62,273 nucleotides of DNA from Lacticaseibacillus chiayiensis (GTDB taxonomy: Bacteria; Bacillota; Bacilli; Lactobacillales; Lactobacillaceae): contig NZ_MSSM01000027.1 of assembly GCF_004123795.1 (NCBI RefSeq), positions 4-62,276 on the forward strand. The letters are read 5' to 3'. This document shows positions 26,244 to 37,908 of the stretch, one piece after another (the first letter of the stretch is position 1; the number at the start of each line of letters is the position of its first letter). The notes under the pieces were generated by a model, which did not search any database, was not told the DNA's origin, and worked only from the letters and a program-made list of their open reading frames with translations. A program made the translations under genes and the position numbers.

Positions 26244-26900
26244 TTATTTTGCCACAGTCGCCAAAATCGCTTTGATATCATCAAACACTTTGTCAATGTC
26301 CTGGTCGCCATTAACCGTGTGCAACAGGTTCTTCTTTTTGTAGAAGTCCAATAGCGGTGTGTTCATCTCGATATTGACTTTAAGTCGATTCTTAACCGTT
26401 GCCGGCTTGTCATCTTCACGTTGGTAAAATTCATGACCGCCGCAACGATCACAAGTGCCGGCAACCTTTGGCGGATTGTAGATTTTGTGATAAGTGGCTC
26501 CGCATGTCTTACAGATAAACCTACCAGACAAACGGTCAACCAATTTTGCAGGCGCAACATCAATGTTGATAACAGCATCTAACGGCTTCTTAAGATCAGC
26601 TGTGATCGTTTCGAGTGCCTCTGCTTGTTGAATGGTGCGCGGAAAGCCGTCAAGCATATAACCGGCGTCGGTATCGGATTCAGCAAGGCGTTCCTTGACA
26701 ATGCCGTTGGTCACGGAGTCCGGTACCAACTGTCCTTTATCAATAAACCCCTTTGCTTCTTTACCCAATGCCGTGCCAGCAGCCATCGCAGCTCGAAACA
26801 TATCTCCGGTAGAAATATGTGCAATCGGATAAGTATCCTCGATCCGTTCTGCCTGCGTGCCTTTCCCTGCACCGGGAAGTCCCATTAAAATGAGATTCAC
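26244..26900 (-). CDS. adk: Adenylate kinase
   Basis: This 218-residue enzyme interconverts ATP + AMP and 2 ADP. P-loop GLPGAGKGT lies near residues 7-15. The lid carries four cysteines (CKTCGATYH and CDRCGG), so it is the zinc-binding long form of Gram-positive bacteria. The start is GTG 26900 after AGAGGAGG; the longer frame is rejected. It lies between secY and infA as usual in Firmicutes. Confidence 0.98.
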   Translation of the reverse strand: MNLILMGLPGAGKGTQAERIEDTYPIAHISTGDMFRAAMAAGTALGKEAKGFIDKGQLVPDSVTNGIVKERLAESDTDAGYMLDGFPRTIQQAEALETITADLKKPLDAVINIDVAPAKLVDRLSGRFICKTCGATYHKIYNPPKVAGTCDRCGGHEFYQREDDKPATVKNRLKVNIEMNTPLLDFYKKKNLLHTVNGDQDIDKVFDDIKAILATVAK

Positions 26901-27059
26901 GTTGCATCCTCCTCTAAACATACACACACCAGCGCAGCAGCGAAGTCTTGGATTCAAACAAAATGTCTGAATTTTCTGACTGCCAAGTGCACTAGCCTAT
27001 ACACTGCTTTTGCCGCGTTAGCCAATTCAAAAATCGAACCGGGTAACGTACAATTTTGT

Positions 27060-28385
27060 TTACTTCTTCTGATCATCCTTAACCAAATCACCACGGATAA
27101 AGCCGACATACTCACGTTTCATGAGTAACCCGTCTAACTGCCGAACTAATTCAATCGCGGTCATAACAACAATCAGTAGACTGGTACCACCAAGCCCAAT
27201 TGATTGTGGCAGGCCCCAAATATTAGCAGCAAGTTGCGGTAGTAAGGCAACCAAACCGAGGAATAGTGCGCCGACTGTCGATAAACGCATGAGCAGTCGC
27301 GAGATATAATTCTCGGTTTCCTTCCCCGGCCAAACACCGGGAATGTAACTACCTTGTTTGGTGAGGTTTTCTGCGACCTTTTCGGGATTTACCTGAACGA
27401 ATGCATAGAAGAATGTGAACAGGATAATCAAAATCGTATAGATCGCAGTTCCGGCTGGTTTTTGCATATTGAAGATGTTCGTCATGACCTGATACCAGCC
27501 ATCACTACCATGATTCTTCTGAAAAGCCATTAAGATTGTCTGCGGCGTTACAATGAAAGAACTCGCAAAAATAACCGGAATAACACCGGCAACGTTCACC
27601 TTAAGTGGAAGGTAACTATTGCTACCTGCACTAGTAACGCGGCGGGTATACTGAATCGGAATCTTGTAGTTTGCTTGTTGAACCCAAGTGACGAAAGTGA
27701 TCACGATAATCACAATCACTGCCAAGGCGGCTAAGAACGCAATTCCTTTCCAGATCTCGGCGCCGGAATATACTTGAACATTGTCCCGATATAACTCCTG
27801 AAGACCTGAAGGCAGACGTGCAATGATCCCTGAGAAGATCAGTAGCGAAACACCATTACCAAGTCCCTTATCGGTGATTTGCTCACCCATCCAAGTCAGC
27901 AGCATTGTACCGCCGGTGAGGATGATACCAATCGTAATGTAGGTGCTAACAGACGGATTCTTGACCAAGCCCATCGAACTTAATGTTTGAAAGCCGGCTG
28001 TGATCCCAATTGCCTGAAAGAACCCAAAAATGATGGTGAGATAACGGGTAACCTGATTCAGCTTGCGCCGACCGACTTCCCCTTGCTTGCTCCACTCAAC
28101 AAATTTCGGAACGATATCCATTTGCAGTAGCTGAACCACAATCTGCGCCGTAATATACGGCGAAACCCCCATTGAAAAGATGGAGTATTGCGCAAGTCCG
28201 CCACCGCTGACGGTATCCAGCAGTGAGATCAAGCCTGTCGAGCCAATTGACTGCAGTGCTTTGGCATTAACGCCTGGCACTGCGATCAGTGTACCTAATC
28301 GATAGACCAATAAAACCGCTAAAGTGAAGAAGATCTTGTTACGGATGTCTTTAACCTTGAGCGCGTTTTTTAGGGTCCTCAGCAT
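27060..28385 (-). CDS. secY: Protein translocase subunit SecY
   Basis: This 441-residue protein has ten predicted membrane helices and forms the SecYEG channel. YRLGTLIAVPGV at the start, the MGVSPYITAQIVVQLLQMD region and the cytoplasmic loop KIPIQYTRR are typical. Its ATG overlaps the rplO stop by one base. Confidence 0.98.
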   Translation of the reverse strand: MLRTLKNALKVKDIRNKIFFTLAVLLVYRLGTLIAVPGVNAKALQSIGSTGLISLLDTVSGGGLAQYSIFSMGVSPYITAQIVVQLLQMDIVPKFVEWSKQGEVGRRKLNQVTRYLTIIFGFFQAIGITAGFQTLSSMGLVKNPSVSTYITIGIILTGGTMLLTWMGEQITDKGLGNGVSLLIFSGIIARLPSGLQELYRDNVQVYSGAEIWKGIAFLAALAVIVIIVITFVTWVQQANYKIPIQYTRRVTSAGSNSYLPLKVNVAGVIPVIFASSFIVTPQTILMAFQKNHGSDGWYQVMTNIFNMQKPAGTAIYTILIILFTFFYAFVQVNPEKVAENLTKQGSYIPGVWPGKETENYISRLLMRLSTVGALFLGLVALLPQLAANIWGLPQSIGLGGTSLLIVVMTAIELVRQLDGLLMKREYVGFIRGDLVKDDQKK

Positions 28386-28825
28386 TAGATCACCTCAATC
28401 GAACCGCCAGCTGCTTCAACAGCAGCCTTTGCTGCGGTTGAAGCTTTTGCAACCTTAATGGTCAATTTTTTCTCAAGTTTGCCGTCTGCCAGCAACTTGA
28501 CACCGTTCTTTTCGTTCTTAACAATACCAGCATCGATTAAAGATGCTGGTGTTACTTCGGCACCATCGTCGAAGCGGTTAAGATCGGAAAGGTTAACGAT
28601 TGCGTATTCCTTGCGGTTAATGTTATTGAAACCGCGTTTTGGCATCCGCCGGAACAATGGCATCTGGCCACCTTCGAAGCCAAGACGTGTCTTGCCGCCC
28701 TGACGTGCCAATTGACCTTTTGTCCCTTTACCGGCTGTCTTACCTTGACCGCTAGAAGTACCGCGGCCCAGACGTTTGCGGGCATGACGGGAGCCGACAC
28801 TCGGCTTTAATTCGTGCAATTGCAT
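28385..28825 (-). CDS. rplO: 50S ribosomal protein L15
   Basis: This 146-residue protein starts [18 protein letters not shown] at ATG 28825 (the upstream GTG belongs to GGAGGTG). The Gly/Arg-rich N-terminal extension [19 protein letters not shown] threads into 23S rRNA. It lies between rpmD and secY. Confidence 0.98.
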   Translation of the reverse strand: MQLHELKPSVGSRHARKRLGRGTSSGQGKTAGKGTKGQLARQGGKTRLGFEGGQMPLFRRMPKRGFNNINRKEYAIVNLSDLNRFDDGAEVTPASLIDAGIVKNEKNGVKLLADGKLEKKLTIKVAKASTAAKAAVEAAGGSIEVI

Positions 28826-28857
28826 ACTCTTGGGCACCTCCTTGTCGAAATAATGTA

Positions 28858-29043
28858 TTAATCCTTGATTTCTTCAACAGAAACCAAGTGTGAAATTTGG
28901 AAAATCGCACCGCGAGTGGCTGCGTTGTCTGGCTTAATTACCGAGCTATTGACCCGATTTAAGCCTAATTCCTTCACAATCTTACGTTGCTTAGGAAGAC
29001 GGTGGGCAGCACTACGGGTCAAAGTAATCTTCAATTGAGCCAT
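28858..29043 (-). CDS. rpmD: 50S ribosomal protein L30
   Basis: This 61-residue protein, [18 protein letters not shown], has the normal bacterial short L30 form. It lies 11 bases after rpsE. Confidence 0.97.
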   Translation of the reverse strand: MAQLKITLTRSAAHRLPKQRKIVKELGLNRVNSSVIKPDNAATRGAIFQISHLVSVEEIKD

Positions 29044-29054
29044 GTGTTTACCTC

Positions 29055-29558
29055 CTAGTCTTCAAGCGATGACGCAGAAACGCCGCGCAATTCAGCAACT
29101 TGTTCCCGAGTCCGCAATTGTGAAAGGCCGTCCATTGTTGCGCGAATCATGTTGATTGGCGTATTCCGGCCGAGTGACTTACTAGTGATATCGGCAATGC
29201 CGGCAAGTTCCATGACGGAACGGATAGCACCACCAGCAGCAACCCCGGAACCTTCTTCAGCAGGCTTCAACAGCACTTCACCAGCACCAAAGTGGCCGAT
29301 AACTTCGTGAGGAATGGTTGTTCCCACGATCGGTACTTCAATGAGGCTCTTCTTGGCTGCGTCAACCGCTTTACGGATTGCTTCAGGTACTTCTTGGGCT
29401 TTACCAGTTGCAAAGCCAACGTGACCGTTCTTGTCACCGACAATTGCAATTGCAGCAAAACGCAGGCGCCGACCACCTTTAACAACCTTTGTAACCCGGT
29501 TGATGGCAACGACCTGGTCTTCTAAGTCCAATTGGTTTGGATCGATAAATGATGCCAT
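29055..29558 (-). CDS. rpsE: 30S ribosomal protein S5
   Basis: This 167-residue protein has the S5 signature [30 protein letters not shown]. The start [12 protein letters not shown] at 29558 follows AAAAGGAGG by 11 bases. The 15 extra residues of the longer frame overlap rplR and are not family-like. Confidence 0.97.
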   Translation of the reverse strand: MASFIDPNQLDLEDQVVAINRVTKVVKGGRRLRFAAIAIVGDKNGHVGFATGKAQEVPEAIRKAVDAAKKSLIEVPIVGTTIPHEVIGHFGAGEVLLKPAEEGSGVAAGGAIRSVMELAGIADITSKSLGRNTPINMIRATMDGLSQLRTREQVAELRGVSASSLED

Positions 29559-29580
29559 GTGTTGGTTATCCTCCTTTTTA

Positions 29581-29940
29581 CTAGAATTCGAGGCCATTTT
29601 CACGTGCTGCTTCAGCTAACGCAGCAACGCGACCATGGTACAGATAACCACCACGGTCAAAGACCACAACTTTATGACCATCAGCAACAGCGCGCTTGGC
29701 GATCAGTGCGCCAACCTGTGCAGCTGCATCGGTCTTGTTTTCAGGATCTTTAATGTCCTTATCAAGAGTGGAGGCACTTGCTAGCGTCACACCCGCTACG
29801 TCATCAATTAATTGCGCGTAGATGTTTTTATTGGAACGGAAAACGTTCAAGCGTGGGCGCTCGCTCGTACCAGAAATCTTGCCTCGTACGCGGGCGTGAC
29901 GCCGTTGCCGAGTCTTGTTCTTATCTGGCTTTGAAATCAC
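29581..29940 (-). CDS. rplR: 50S ribosomal protein L18
   Basis: This 119-residue 5S rRNA-binding protein: [20 protein letters not shown], ending [17 protein letters not shown] 29940 is chosen with AGAGGTG upstream; the earlier GTG at 29949 is inside that site. Confidence 0.97.
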   Translation of the reverse strand: MISKPDKNKTRQRRHARVRGKISGTSERPRLNVFRSNKNIYAQLIDDVAGVTLASASTLDKDIKDPENKTDAAAQVGALIAKRAVADGHKVVVFDRGGYLYHGRVAALAEAARENGLEF

Positions 29941-29977
29941 AATGTTCACCTCTTGTTAAATTTGTTGAAGGTTACGA

Positions 29978-30508
29978 CTACTTACCAGTCTTACCTTCCT
30001 TACGACGGACATGTTCGTCAACGTAACGAATCCCTTTACCCTTATAAGGTTCAGGTGCACGGACGGAACGAACAACGGCTGCGAATTGGCCAACAACCTG
30101 TTTTGAGATCCCACTGATGATGATCTGAGTGGTACTTGGAACTTCAACAGTGATCCCTTTTGGTGCGGTCATTTCGACCGGATGCGAGTAACCGACGTTC
30201 AAAACAAGCTTTTCGCCTTGTTTTTGGGCACGATAGCCAACACCGACCAGTTTCATTTCCTTCTTGTAGCCTTCGGTAACACCGACGACCATATTGTTTA
30301 AGTTGGCACGCATGGTACCGTGGATAGCCTTATACGAATCATCAGGACGGGTGAAACTGATTTCGTCGCCTTCTTGATGCATTTCGATTTCAGGAACAAA
30401 ATGACGGGTCAATTCGCCTTTGGGACCCTTAACCGTGATATTGTCGCCATCTTTGGTGACGGTGACACCGGCTGGGACTTTAATGACTTTATAACCAATA
30501 CGACTCAC
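29978..30508 (-). CDS. rplF: 50S ribosomal protein L6
   Basis: This 176-residue protein: [16 protein letters not shown], with [25 protein letters not shown] at the end, the classic L6 C-terminal motif. GTG start preceded by AAAAAGGAGG. Confidence 0.97.
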   Translation of the reverse strand: MSRIGYKVIKVPAGVTVTKDGDNITVKGPKGELTRHFVPEIEMHQEGDEISFTRPDDSYKAIHGTMRANLNNMVVGVTEGYKKEMKLVGVGYRAQKQGEKLVLNVGYSHPVEMTAPKGITVEVPSTTQIIISGISKQVVGQFAAVVRSVRAPEPYKGKGIRYVDEHVRRKEGKTGK

Positions 30509-30538
30509 TTATCGGCACCTCCTTTTTGATGTTATGAA

Positions 30539-30937
30539 TTACCAAACGTAAGCGAGTACTTCGCCGCCGACGTTCTTGGCACGAGCTTCCTTGTCGGTGA
30601 TAACACCTTCGGAAGTTGAGATAATTGCAATTCCTAAACCATTTAAAACCTTAGGAACAGCATCGCTCTTAACGTATGAGCGCAGACCCGGTTTGGAAAT
30701 CCGCTTCAAGCCGGAGATAACCCGTTCATTGTTCTTACCATACTTCAAGAAAATGCGGATCATGCCTTGCTTATCATCATCGATAACTTCATAGTCACGG
30801 ATGAACCCTTCACGTTTAAGAATCTCAGAAATGTCTTTCTTCATCTTTGATGCAGGTACGACCAAGGACTCGTGACGCACCATATTAGCGTTACGGATCC
30901 GGGTCAAGTAATCTGCGATTGGATCGGTCAAGACCAT
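30539..30937 (-). CDS. rpsH: 30S ribosomal protein S8
   Basis: This 132-residue protein: [14 protein letters not shown] at the start and [26 protein letters not shown] at the end. S8 binds the 16S central domain and, in some bacteria, its own operon mRNA. Confidence 0.97.
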   Translation of the reverse strand: MVLTDPIADYLTRIRNANMVRHESLVVPASKMKKDISEILKREGFIRDYEVIDDDKQGMIRIFLKYGKNNERVISGLKRISKPGLRSYVKSDAVPKVLNGLGIAIISTSEGVITDKEARAKNVGGEVLAYVW

Positions 30938-30962
30938 TGATTTAACCTCCTTTGTCTAGTGA

Positions 30963-31148
30963 TTACCAGCTAGCTTTGCGCATGCCTGGAATTTGGCCGG
31001 CATGTGCTAACTCACGAAGGCAAATCCGGCAGAGTTTGAATTTACGATATACGGAATGCGGACGGCCACACCGTTGGCACCGCGTATATTCCTGGACTGC
31101 AAATTTTGCAGGCCGACTGTTTTTAGCGATCATTGACTTCTTAGCCAA
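30963..31148 (-). CDS. rpsN: 30S ribosomal protein S14, zinc-binding type Z
   Basis: This 61-residue short S14 has two CxxC pairs (Cys24, Cys27, Cys40, Cys43) that hold zinc. This operon copy is the housekeeping form. Confidence 0.97.
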   Translation of the reverse strand: MAKKSMIAKNSRPAKFAVQEYTRCQRCGRPHSVYRKFKLCRICLRELAHAGQIPGMRKASW

Positions 31149-31162
31149 GTAGCGGACCTCCC

Positions 31163-31705
31163 TTATTTGGCGAATGGCATCCCGACTTGCGTGAGCAATT
31201 CGAGTGCTTCTTCATCAGTATTTGCCGTTGTGACAATAACAACATCCAATCCACGAACCCGATTAACCTTATCGTAATCGATTTCCGGGAAAATCAGTTG
31301 TTCCTTAACACCCAACGTATAGTTCCCGCGGCCGTCGAAGGACTTAGGGGAAATACCATGGAAGTCACGCACACGCGGCAGGGAGACATTGATCAGCTTA
31401 TCTAAGAAATCATACATGCGTTCGCCGCGCAGGGTCACCTTTGCGCCGATTGGCATGCCTTCACGCAGACGAAAGCCCGCGATGCTCTTCTTGGCCTTGG
31501 TGATCAGCGGATGCTGGCCAGAGATCAGTGTCAATTCATCAACAGCTTCATCCAGCAACTTAGCATTCTGGGTTGCATCACCAACACCCATGTTCAATAC
31601 GATCTTTTCGATCTTAGGTGCCTGCATGGTGCTCTTGTAGTTGAACTTGCTTACCAATGCAGGGGCGATTTCTTTGCTATAACGTTCTTCAAGACGATTC
31701 TCCAT
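31163..31705 (-). CDS. rplE: 50S ribosomal protein L5
   Basis: This 180-residue 5S rRNA-binding protein: [43 protein letters not shown] is the L5 core. It is in the normal place between rplX and rpsN. Confidence 0.97.
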   Translation of the reverse strand: MENRLEERYSKEIAPALVSKFNYKSTMQAPKIEKIVLNMGVGDATQNAKLLDEAVDELTLISGQHPLITKAKKSIAGFRLREGMPIGAKVTLRGERMYDFLDKLINVSLPRVRDFHGISPKSFDGRGNYTLGVKEQLIFPEIDYDKVNRVRGLDVVIVTTANTDEEALELLTQVGMPFAK

Positions 31706-31729
31706 GAAAAAGTTTGTCCTCCTTCCCTA

Positions 31730-32041
31730 TTATTTATCGATTGCGGTGCCAGACTTCTTAGCAATCCGCACTTTGTTCCCATCTTTAACTTCAGAACCGA
31801 CCCGGGTCGGCTTATTGGTTTCAGGATCCAGAAGCATCACGTTGGACGCGTGAATAGGTGCTTCTTTATCGATGATACCGCCTTGCGGATTGGCGTTGTT
31901 CGGCTTTTGGTGCTTCTTGATCATGTTGATGCCTTCAACGACAACTTTATCAGCGCCTTTCAGGACTTTTGTGATCTGGCCTTCTTTGCCGGCATCTTTG
32001 CCGCGCATAACCCGCACTTTGTCACCAGTTTTGAACTTCAT
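31730..32041 (-). CDS. rplX: 50S ribosomal protein L24
   Basis: This 103-residue KOW-motif protein: [24 protein letters not shown] 32041 is chosen; the GTG at 32050 is part of GGAGGTG. Confidence 0.97.
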   Translation of the reverse strand: MKFKTGDKVRVMRGKDAGKEGQITKVLKGADKVVVEGINMIKKHQKPNNANPQGGIIDKEAPIHASNVMLLDPETNKPTRVGSEVKDGNKVRIAKKSGTAIDK

Positions 32042-32070
32042 GTATCGCACCTCCTATTTGGTCAGAATGA

Positions 32071-32439
32071 TTAAAGCACTTCGGGCGCTAAGGAAACGAT
32101 CTTCATGAAATCGCCGTCACGCAATTCACGTGCCACAGGTCCAAAGATACGAGTCCCACGTGGGCTCTTGTCAGCGTTGATGATGACAGCTGCGTTCTCA
32201 TCGAATTTGATGTAAGAACCGTCGGCACGGCGAGCACCGGACTTGGTTCGAACAATGACAGCCTTAACAACATCAGCCTTCTTGACAACGCCACCTGGTG
32301 TTGCTTGTTTTACAGTTGCGACAACGATATCACCGATGTTACCGGTCTTACGGTATGAACCGCCAAGAACCTTAATCACAAGGATTTCGCGCGCGCCTGA
32401 GTTATCTGCTACTTTAAGACGACTTTCTTGCTGAATCAC
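32071..32439 (-). CDS. rplN: 50S ribosomal protein L14
   Basis: This 122-residue protein with GTG start: [20 protein letters not shown] and [16 protein letters not shown]. It sits at the subunit interface. Confidence 0.98.
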   Translation of the reverse strand: MIQQESRLKVADNSGAREILVIKVLGGSYRKTGNIGDIVVATVKQATPGGVVKKADVVKAVIVRTKSGARRADGSYIKFDENAAVIINADKSPRGTRIFGPVARELRDGDFMKIVSLAPEVL

Positions 32440-32470
32440 GGATTTGGTCCTCCTTTCATTCTAAAAATGA

Positions 32471-32734
32471 TTAGATGATAACTGCCTTTTCGACAATGTT
32501 CAATAAACGGAAACGCTTATTGCGTGATAAAGGACGAGTCTCCGCGATTTGTACAATATCGCCAACTTTAGCGCTATTGTCTTCGTCATGCGCATAAAAC
32601 TTCTTGGAATACTTAACACGCTTGCCATAAACAGGGTGTGTTTTGTATGTGCTGACTTCCACGGTGATGGTCTTGTCCATTTTATCCGAGACCACGCGGC
32701 CTTGATAAACTTTACGAGAATTACGTTCTGCCAA
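32471..32734 (-). CDS. rpsQ: 30S ribosomal protein S17
   Basis: This 87-residue OB-fold protein: [18 protein letters not shown], and [17 protein letters not shown] at the end. Confidence 0.98.
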   Translation of the reverse strand: MAERNSRKVYQGRVVSDKMDKTITVEVSTYKTHPVYGKRVKYSKKFYAHDEDNSAKVGDIVQIAETRPLSRNKRFRLLNIVEKAVII

Positions 32735-32754
32735 GGTAAATGTCTCCTTTCCGA

Positions 32755-32949
32755 TTATTTATTGAGTTCCTGTTGTCGAAGGACCGTTTTGATCCGTGCA
32801 ATGTTTTTGCGAACCTGCTTCAAGCGAGCGGTGTTTTCCAATTGGCCAGTTGCCTGTTGGAAACGCAAGTTGAACAGTTCTTCTTTGTATTGCTTCTCTT
32901 TGTCGAGCATCTCAGCAGTGGTTAATGCAGTAATTTCTTTAGCCTTCAT
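32755..32949 (-). CDS. rpmC: 50S ribosomal protein L29
   Basis: This 64-residue helical protein: [15 protein letters not shown], with [19 protein letters not shown]. Its ATG at 32949 overlaps the end of rplP by 11 bases. Confidence 0.97.
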   Translation of the reverse strand: MKAKEITALTTAEMLDKEKQYKEELFNLRFQQATGQLENTARLKQVRKNIARIKTVLRQQELNK

Positions 32950-33373
32950 TTGATTGCCCACCTACTTCCTCGCGTGAAACGATCTTGGTCCGGATTGGGA
33001 GTTTGTTGGATGCTAAGCGCAAAGCTTCCTTTGCGACTGCTTCGGATACGCCGCCGACTTCAAACATGATCTTCTCACGTTTAACGACTGCAACCCATCC
33101 GGTCGGTGCACCTTTACCATTACCCATCCGGACGCCGACACCTTTAGCGGTGTAGGACTTGTGAGGGAAAATGCGGATCCATACTTTCCCACCACGCTTC
33201 ATATAACGGGTCATCGCAACACGCGCTGCTTCGATCTGGCGGTTGGTGATCCAATGGGATTCCAATGCTTCCAAACCATATTCGCCGAAGTCAACGTTCT
33301 TGCCGCCCTTGGCTGCACCGCGCATCTTCCCACGGAATTCACGACGATGCTTGACACGCTTAGGTACTAACAT
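32939..33373 (-). CDS. rplP: 50S ribosomal protein L16
   Basis: This 144-residue protein: [35 protein letters not shown] is the L16 signature near the A site. Confidence 0.98.
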   Translation of the reverse strand: MLVPKRVKHRREFRGKMRGAAKGGKNVDFGEYGLEALESHWITNRQIEAARVAMTRYMKRGGKVWIRIFPHKSYTAKGVGVRMGNGKGAPTGWVAVVKREKIMFEVGGVSEAVAKEALRLASNKLPIRTKIVSREEVGGQSNEG

Positions 33374-33376
33374 TGA

Positions 33377-34039
33377 TTATTTCCCTCCTTTCGCACTATT
33401 TTGCTGTGGCTTCTCAGGTAAAATTTCACCACGATTGATCCAGGTTTTGATTCCGATCCGGCCATAAGTGGTGGCTGCTTCTTCCCATGCATAGTCAATA
33501 TCGGCACGCAAGGTGTGCAGCGGTACTAAGCCTTCGTTGTAATGTTCGCGACGAGCGATATCAGCACCGTTCAAGCGACCGGAAGCCTGGGTTTTGATTC
33601 CTTTGGCGCCTGCCCGCATGGTCCGTTGCATTGCTTGACGCATCGCACGACGGAATGCAATTCGCTGTTCAAGCTGACGAGCGATGTTTTCGCCGACAAG
33701 CTTGGCATCCAGATCAGGTTTCTTGATTTCAATAATGTTGATGTGAACTTGACGACCAGTCAGCTTGTTAAGCTGCTTACGCAAGTTTTCAACTTCAGAA
33801 CCGCCTTTACCGATAACCATACCCGGCTTAGCAGTATGAATGGAAATGTTGACGCGCTTTGCGGCACGTTCGATTTCAATACGTGATACGGAAGCCTCTG
33901 ACAGCTTCTTATTGATGAAGTTTCGGATTTCAATGTCTTCATGCAAGTAGTCAGCAAAGTCTTTGTCTGCATACCACTTGGCATCCCAGTCACGGATGAC
34001 ACCGACACGGAAACCGGTTGGATTAATCTTTTGACCCAC
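33377..34039 (-). CDS. rpsC: 30S ribosomal protein S3
   Basis: This 220-residue protein with KH domain ([18 protein letters not shown]) and C-terminal S3 domain. It contributes to mRNA entry. Three bases separate it from rplP. Confidence 0.98.
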   Translation of the reverse strand: MGQKINPTGFRVGVIRDWDAKWYADKDFADYLHEDIEIRNFINKKLSEASVSRIEIERAAKRVNISIHTAKPGMVIGKGGSEVENLRKQLNKLTGRQVHINIIEIKKPDLDAKLVGENIARQLEQRIAFRRAMRQAMQRTMRAGAKGIKTQASGRLNGADIARREHYNEGLVPLHTLRADIDYAWEEAATTYGRIGIKTWINRGEILPEKPQQNSAKGGK

Positions 34040-34052
34040 GCGTTATCCCTCC

Positions 34053-34406
34053 TTATGCTTCTTTTTCGGATACGACCACGGTGACGTGGCTTGTCCGTTT
34101 ATTGATCGGTGATGCGCTCCCCTTGGCACGAGGACGGAACCGTTTGAGGGTCGGCCCTTCGTTGACATAAGCTTTGCTTACATAAAGGTTTTGTGCATCT
34201 AAGTCATAGTTATGTTCTGCATTCGCAATAGCAGATTTGAGCACTTTCTCGATGATCGGTGAACCGGATCGAGGCGTAAACTCAAGAATTGCCAGAGCTT
34301 CAGCAACATCGCGACCACGAATCAAGTCGATTACCAAGCGCGCTTTGCGAGCAGCAATCCGAACTGTTTTGGCCGTTGCCGTTGCAGACGTAATTTGATC
34401 AGCCAT
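34053..34406 (-). CDS. rplV: 50S ribosomal protein L22
   Basis: This 117-residue protein: [20 protein letters not shown] and [23 protein letters not shown]. Its beta-hairpin lines the exit tunnel. No obvious macrolide-resistance change is seen by eye. Confidence 0.97.
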   Translation of the reverse strand: MADQITSATATAKTVRIAARKARLVIDLIRGRDVAEALAILEFTPRSGSPIIEKVLKSAIANAEHNYDLDAQNLYVSKAYVNEGPTLKRFRPRAKGSASPINKRTSHVTVVVSEKEA

Positions 34407-34423
34407 GAATGTTGTGCTCCTTT

Positions 34424-34705
34424 CTAGCGTGCTGTTGTCTTCTTGTCATCGGTGTTGTGACCGCGGAAGGTACGCGTAGGAACAAACTCGCCCAACTTGT
34501 GACCAACCATGTCTTCACTCACGAAAACCGGGACATGTTTGCGACCATCGTAAACGGCGATGGTGTAACCAATGAAACTTGGAAAAATAGTGGAACGACG
34601 CGACCATGTACGAATAACGGTCTTCTTGTCGTTATCTGCCTGCGCTTCAATCTTCTTTAGGAGATGAGCGTCGGCAAAAGGTCCTTTTTTAAGACTGCGA
34701 CCCAT
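34424..34705 (-). CDS. rpsS: 30S ribosomal protein S19
   Basis: This 93-residue protein: [18 protein letters not shown] and [16 protein letters not shown]. It lies between rplB and rplV. Confidence 0.98.
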
Positions 34706-34744
34706 TGTGTGACCTCCTTTAATCGATGTAACACATTAATGTGT

Positions 34745-35581
34745 TTACTTCGTCTTGCGGTGACGAACGATGAACTTCTCGGACTTAGCCTTGTGATCTC
34801 GGGTCTTCTTACCCAAGGTCTTCTTGCCCCATGGTGATAATGGCGACGGACGGCCGATTGGTGCTTTACCTTCACCACCACCATGCGGGTGATCGTTAGG
34901 GTTCATAACAGAACCACGAACTGTTGGACGGAAGCCTAACCAGCGCTTGCGGCCAGCTTTACCAATGCTGATCAATTCGTGTTGTTCATTACCAACAGCA
35001 CCGATTGTGGCACGGTTTTCACCCAGAACCAAGCGAACTTCGCCGGAAGCCAACTTGATGGTCACGTACTTATCGTTGTCTTTACCCAGTAACTGAGCTG
35101 AAACACCGGCTGAACGTGCTAACTGAGCACCTTTACCTGGCTTTAATTCGATGTTATGAATCGTGGTACCTGCTGGGATATTCTTCAACTGCAGCGTATT
35201 GCCGACTTTAATATCAACATTTTCGCCAGAGTAAACTTTATCGCCTACCTTGAGACCTTTTGGTGCCAAGATATAGGACTTAACCCCGTCTTCATAATGC
35301 AGTAAAGCGATGTTTGCGGTCCGGTTTGGATCATATTCAATGGCTTTGACCGTTGCAGCCATGCCATCTTTATTCCGCTTGAAGTCGATCACACGGTAGA
35401 ATTGCTTGTGGCCGCCGCCACGATGTCGAACCGTGATGTGGCCGTGGGCATTGCGTCCTGCGGTATGGCTTTGGCTGACCAGCAAAGTCTTTTCAGGCTT
35501 TGTCTTGGTGATTTCAGCAAAGTCGGAGCCGGACATGTTACGCCGGCCGTTGCTTGTTGGTTTATATTTTCTAATCGCCAC
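34745..35581 (-). CDS. rplB: 50S ribosomal protein L2
   Basis: This 278-residue protein: [17 protein letters not shown]; the [13 protein letters not shown] loop contains the conserved His near the peptidyl-transferase centre. Confidence 0.98.
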   Translation of the reverse strand: MAIRKYKPTSNGRRNMSGSDFAEITKTKPEKTLLVSQSHTAGRNAHGHITVRHRGGGHKQFYRVIDFKRNKDGMAATVKAIEYDPNRTANIALLHYEDGVKSYILAPKGLKVGDKVYSGENVDIKVGNTLQLKNIPAGTTIHNIELKPGKGAQLARSAGVSAQLLGKDNDKYVTIKLASGEVRLVLGENRATIGAVGNEQHELISIGKAGRKRWLGFRPTVRGSVMNPNDHPHGGGEGKAPIGRPSPLSPWGKKTLGKKTRDHKAKSEKFIVRHRKTK

Positions 35582-35609
35582 GTGTTTAACCTCCTATAAC
35601 GAATTTTTG

Positions 35610-35912
35610 TTACTTGTTATCGTTATCTTCATCAGCGAAGATCTTGATTTCTTTGGAATCGGCGCTCAAGGCAACCAAGGCCTTGCGACGACGACGCGTC
35701 ATGCCTTCGTAACGGCCTTGACGCTTCTTCTTACCGCGAACGTTGGCAATGTTGACATTAACCACTTTCACGCCGAAGATTTCTTCAACAGCTTTGCGAA
35801 CCTGCTGTTTTGTTGCATGAAGCGCAACTTCGAATGTGTATTTACGGTTATCCATTTCAGCCATCGATTGCTCGGTAACGATTGGACGTAAAATGATATC
35901 GCGTGCTTCCAT
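35610..35912 (-). CDS. rplW: 50S ribosomal protein L23
   Basis: This 100-residue protein: [18 protein letters not shown]23 lies at the tunnel exit and is a docking site for trigger factor and SRP. Its start shares a base with the rplD stop. Confidence 0.97.
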   Translation of the reverse strand: MEARDIILRPIVTEQSMAEMDNRKYTFEVALHATKQQVRKAVEEIFGVKVVNVNIANVRGKKKRQGRYEGMTRRRRKALVALSADSKEIKIFADEDNDNK

Positions 35913-36535
35913 TATGCAAGCACCTCCTCAATCTTTTGGAGCGCAGATTGGGTTAAGATCAATTTCTTGTAATCAACAGCGTCCAAGACGTTGATACCCT
36001 CTGCAGGAACAACTTTCACATTCGGCAGGTTGCGTGCCGCCTTGGCAGCAACTTCATTGCCGTCTTCGAGCACAACCAATGCCTTTTCATTAACCTTGAG
36101 ACCGTCTAAAACATTTTGGAATGCCTTAGTCTTTGGTGCGTCAAAGTTCAAGCCATCAACAACGACAAGATCGCTATCAAGAAGCTTCTGTGAAAGTACG
36201 GATTTAATCGCCAAACGACGAACCTTCTTAGGCAGCTTGTAAGCATAGCTGCGTGGTGTCGGTCCAAAGACGATCCCACCGCCACGCCATTGCGGGCTGC
36301 GGATTGAGCCTTGGCGGGCACGACCTGTACCCTTTTGGCGCCAAGGCTTGCGACCGCCACCGGAAACAGCGGAACGGTTCTTAACGGCGTGAGTACCTTG
36401 ACGAAGGGAAGCTCGTTGCATCACGACTGCGTCAAACACGACGTTTTCATTTGGTTCGACTGCCCAGATGGCATCGTTGAGTTCAACTGTGCCGTTTTCT
36501 GAGCCATCTTGCTTATATAAAGTAACGTTAGCCAT
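35912..36535 (-). CDS. rplD: 50S ribosomal protein L4
   Basis: This 207-residue protein with the tunnel loop [19 protein letters not shown]. In E. coli L4 regulates the S10 operon; no such leader is demonstrable here. Confidence 0.97.
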   Translation of the reverse strand: MANVTLYKQDGSENGTVELNDAIWAVEPNENVVFDAVVMQRASLRQGTHAVKNRSAVSGGGRKPWRQKGTGRARQGSIRSPQWRGGGIVFGPTPRSYAYKLPKKVRRLAIKSVLSQKLLDSDLVVVDGLNFDAPKTKAFQNVLDGLKVNEKALVVLEDGNEVAAKAARNLPNVKVVPAEGINVLDAVDYKKLILTQSALQKIEEVLA

Positions 36536-36557
36536 TAGTTATTGTCCTCCCTTCGTA

Positions 36558-37190
36558 TTATTTAGCTGCTTTAACAGCAGAACGGATCGTAACAAAGGAC
36601 TTATTTGCCCCTGGAACGTTGCCTTTGATCAACAGAACATTGTGATCTGTGTCAGCGGCAACGACTTGCAGGTTTTGCATGGTGCGGGTACGATTACCCA
36701 TCCGGCCAGGCAATTTCTTACCCTTGAAGACCTTGTTGATGATGGCTCCAAGAGAACCTGGACGACGGTGGTAGCGAGAACCGTGAGCCATAGGACCGCG
36801 GGACTGACCATCTTTCTTGATGTTACCTTGATAACCGTGACCTTTGGAAGTACCGGTGACATCCACAATGTCGCCTGCTGCGAATTCGTCAGCTTTAACT
36901 TCGCTGCCGACTTCATAATCACTAAGCGCTACATCGCGGATTTCGCGAACGAAGCGCTTAGGGGTCGTGTCAGCCTTTTTGGCGTGACCGACGCTTGGCT
37001 TATTCGTCAAGACTTCACGCATATCGCCGTAGCCCAGTTGAACTGCTTCATAACCGTCAGATTCAACGGTCTTGACTTGCATTACAACGTTGGGCGTTAC
37101 GTCGATGACGGTAACGGGAACAAGTTCGCCGTTTTCGGTGAAGACCTGCGTCATGCCAACTTTTTTGCCTAAGATTCCTTTACGTGCCAT
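36558..37190 (-). CDS. rplC: 50S ribosomal protein L3
   Basis: This 210-residue protein: [20 protein letters not shown] and [20 protein letters not shown] near the peptidyl-transferase centre. Confidence 0.98.
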   Translation of the reverse strand: MARKGILGKKVGMTQVFTENGELVPVTVIDVTPNVVMQVKTVESDGYEAVQLGYGDMREVLTNKPSVGHAKKADTTPKRFVREIRDVALSDYEVGSEVKADEFAAGDIVDVTGTSKGHGYQGNIKKDGQSRGPMAHGSRYHRRPGSLGAIINKVFKGKKLPGRMGNRTRTMQNLQVVAADTDHNVLLIKGNVPGANKSFVTIRSAVKAAK

Positions 37191-37215
37191 GGGTACACCT
37201 CCTATTTTTTATAGA

Positions 37216-37524
37216 TTATAATTTAATTTCGATATCGACACCGCTTGGCAAGTCGAGCTTCATCAAAGCATCAACTGTCTTCGGTGTTGGGTTCACAATA
37301 TCGATCAGACGTTTATGTGTCCGCATTTCGAATTGTTCACGTGAATCCTTGTACTTATGCGGGGAACGTAGCACCGTATAGATTGTACGTTCTGTTGGCA
37401 ATGGGATCGGGCCTGAAATTGTTGCGCCAGTGCGCTTTGCAGTGTCCACGATCTTGTCTGCGGATTGATCGAGAATCCGGTGTTCATAAGCCTTCAGCCG
37501 GATCCGAATCTTTTGTTTTGCCAT
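37216..37524 (-). CDS. rpsJ: 30S ribosomal protein S10
   Basis: This 102-residue protein: [22 protein letters not shown]10 also partners NusB in antitermination. It is the first gene of the 29-gene ribosomal transcript running to rplQ, with a clear promoter at 37697-37725. Confidence 0.98.
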   Translation of the reverse strand: MAKQKIRIRLKAYEHRILDQSADKIVDTAKRTGATISGPIPLPTERTIYTVLRSPHKYKDSREQFEMRTHKRLIDIVNPTPKTVDALMKLDLPSGVDIEIKL

Positions 37525-37638
37525 TGTGTGACCTCCTTCGTCTATTATCAGTTAGTAGACTAGCTCCGTGAAAATTACCAACTCGCTGCCGTGGCAAAGC
37601 GGCCGGGCGTGTCGCAACCTCTCACATCTACGCTACTC

Positions 37639-37657
37639 TGGTTCACCTTTTGAACCA
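37639..37657 (-). promoter_or_regulatory. Hairpin in the S10 operon leader
   Basis: TGGTTCA, five bases, TGAACCA: a perfect 7-bp stem about 40-60 bases after the predicted start of transcription. No T-tract follows. A regulatory role is unproven. Confidence 0.4.
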
Positions 37658-37696
37658 AGTGCACAGTTGTCCCCTTCGAGAAACAGCACTCTTGAT

Positions 37697-37725
37697 AGTA
37701 TACAAAAACATTCCTGCCATTACAA
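37697..37725 (-). promoter_or_regulatory. S10 operon promoter
   Basis: On the minus strand TTGTAA (37720-37725) and TATACT (37697-37702) are separated by 17 bases. The leader to rpsJ is about 165 bases. The interval 37525-37908 holds this promoter and leader but no gene. Confidence 0.75.
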
Positions 37726-37908
37726 GCTTTTCTTTCGGTTTGCAGAAAAAATCCGCGTGCGGTCAAACTGTTTCTTCTATATAGTAAGCGCCTTTTGTCA
37801 ACCAGTCGAGCAAACCCGGTAATCTAAGCAAACTTGTTTTCTCAAGCCGCCAGCTGTGCTACATTCAGTAAAAGAACGTTTACCCTCGCAATCGATTGGA
37901 GACCGCTT

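Noticed and set aside
31511-32074. 187-residue plus-strand open frame over rplE-rplX
   Set aside because: Antisense to two well-conserved ribosomal protein genes; no start signals.
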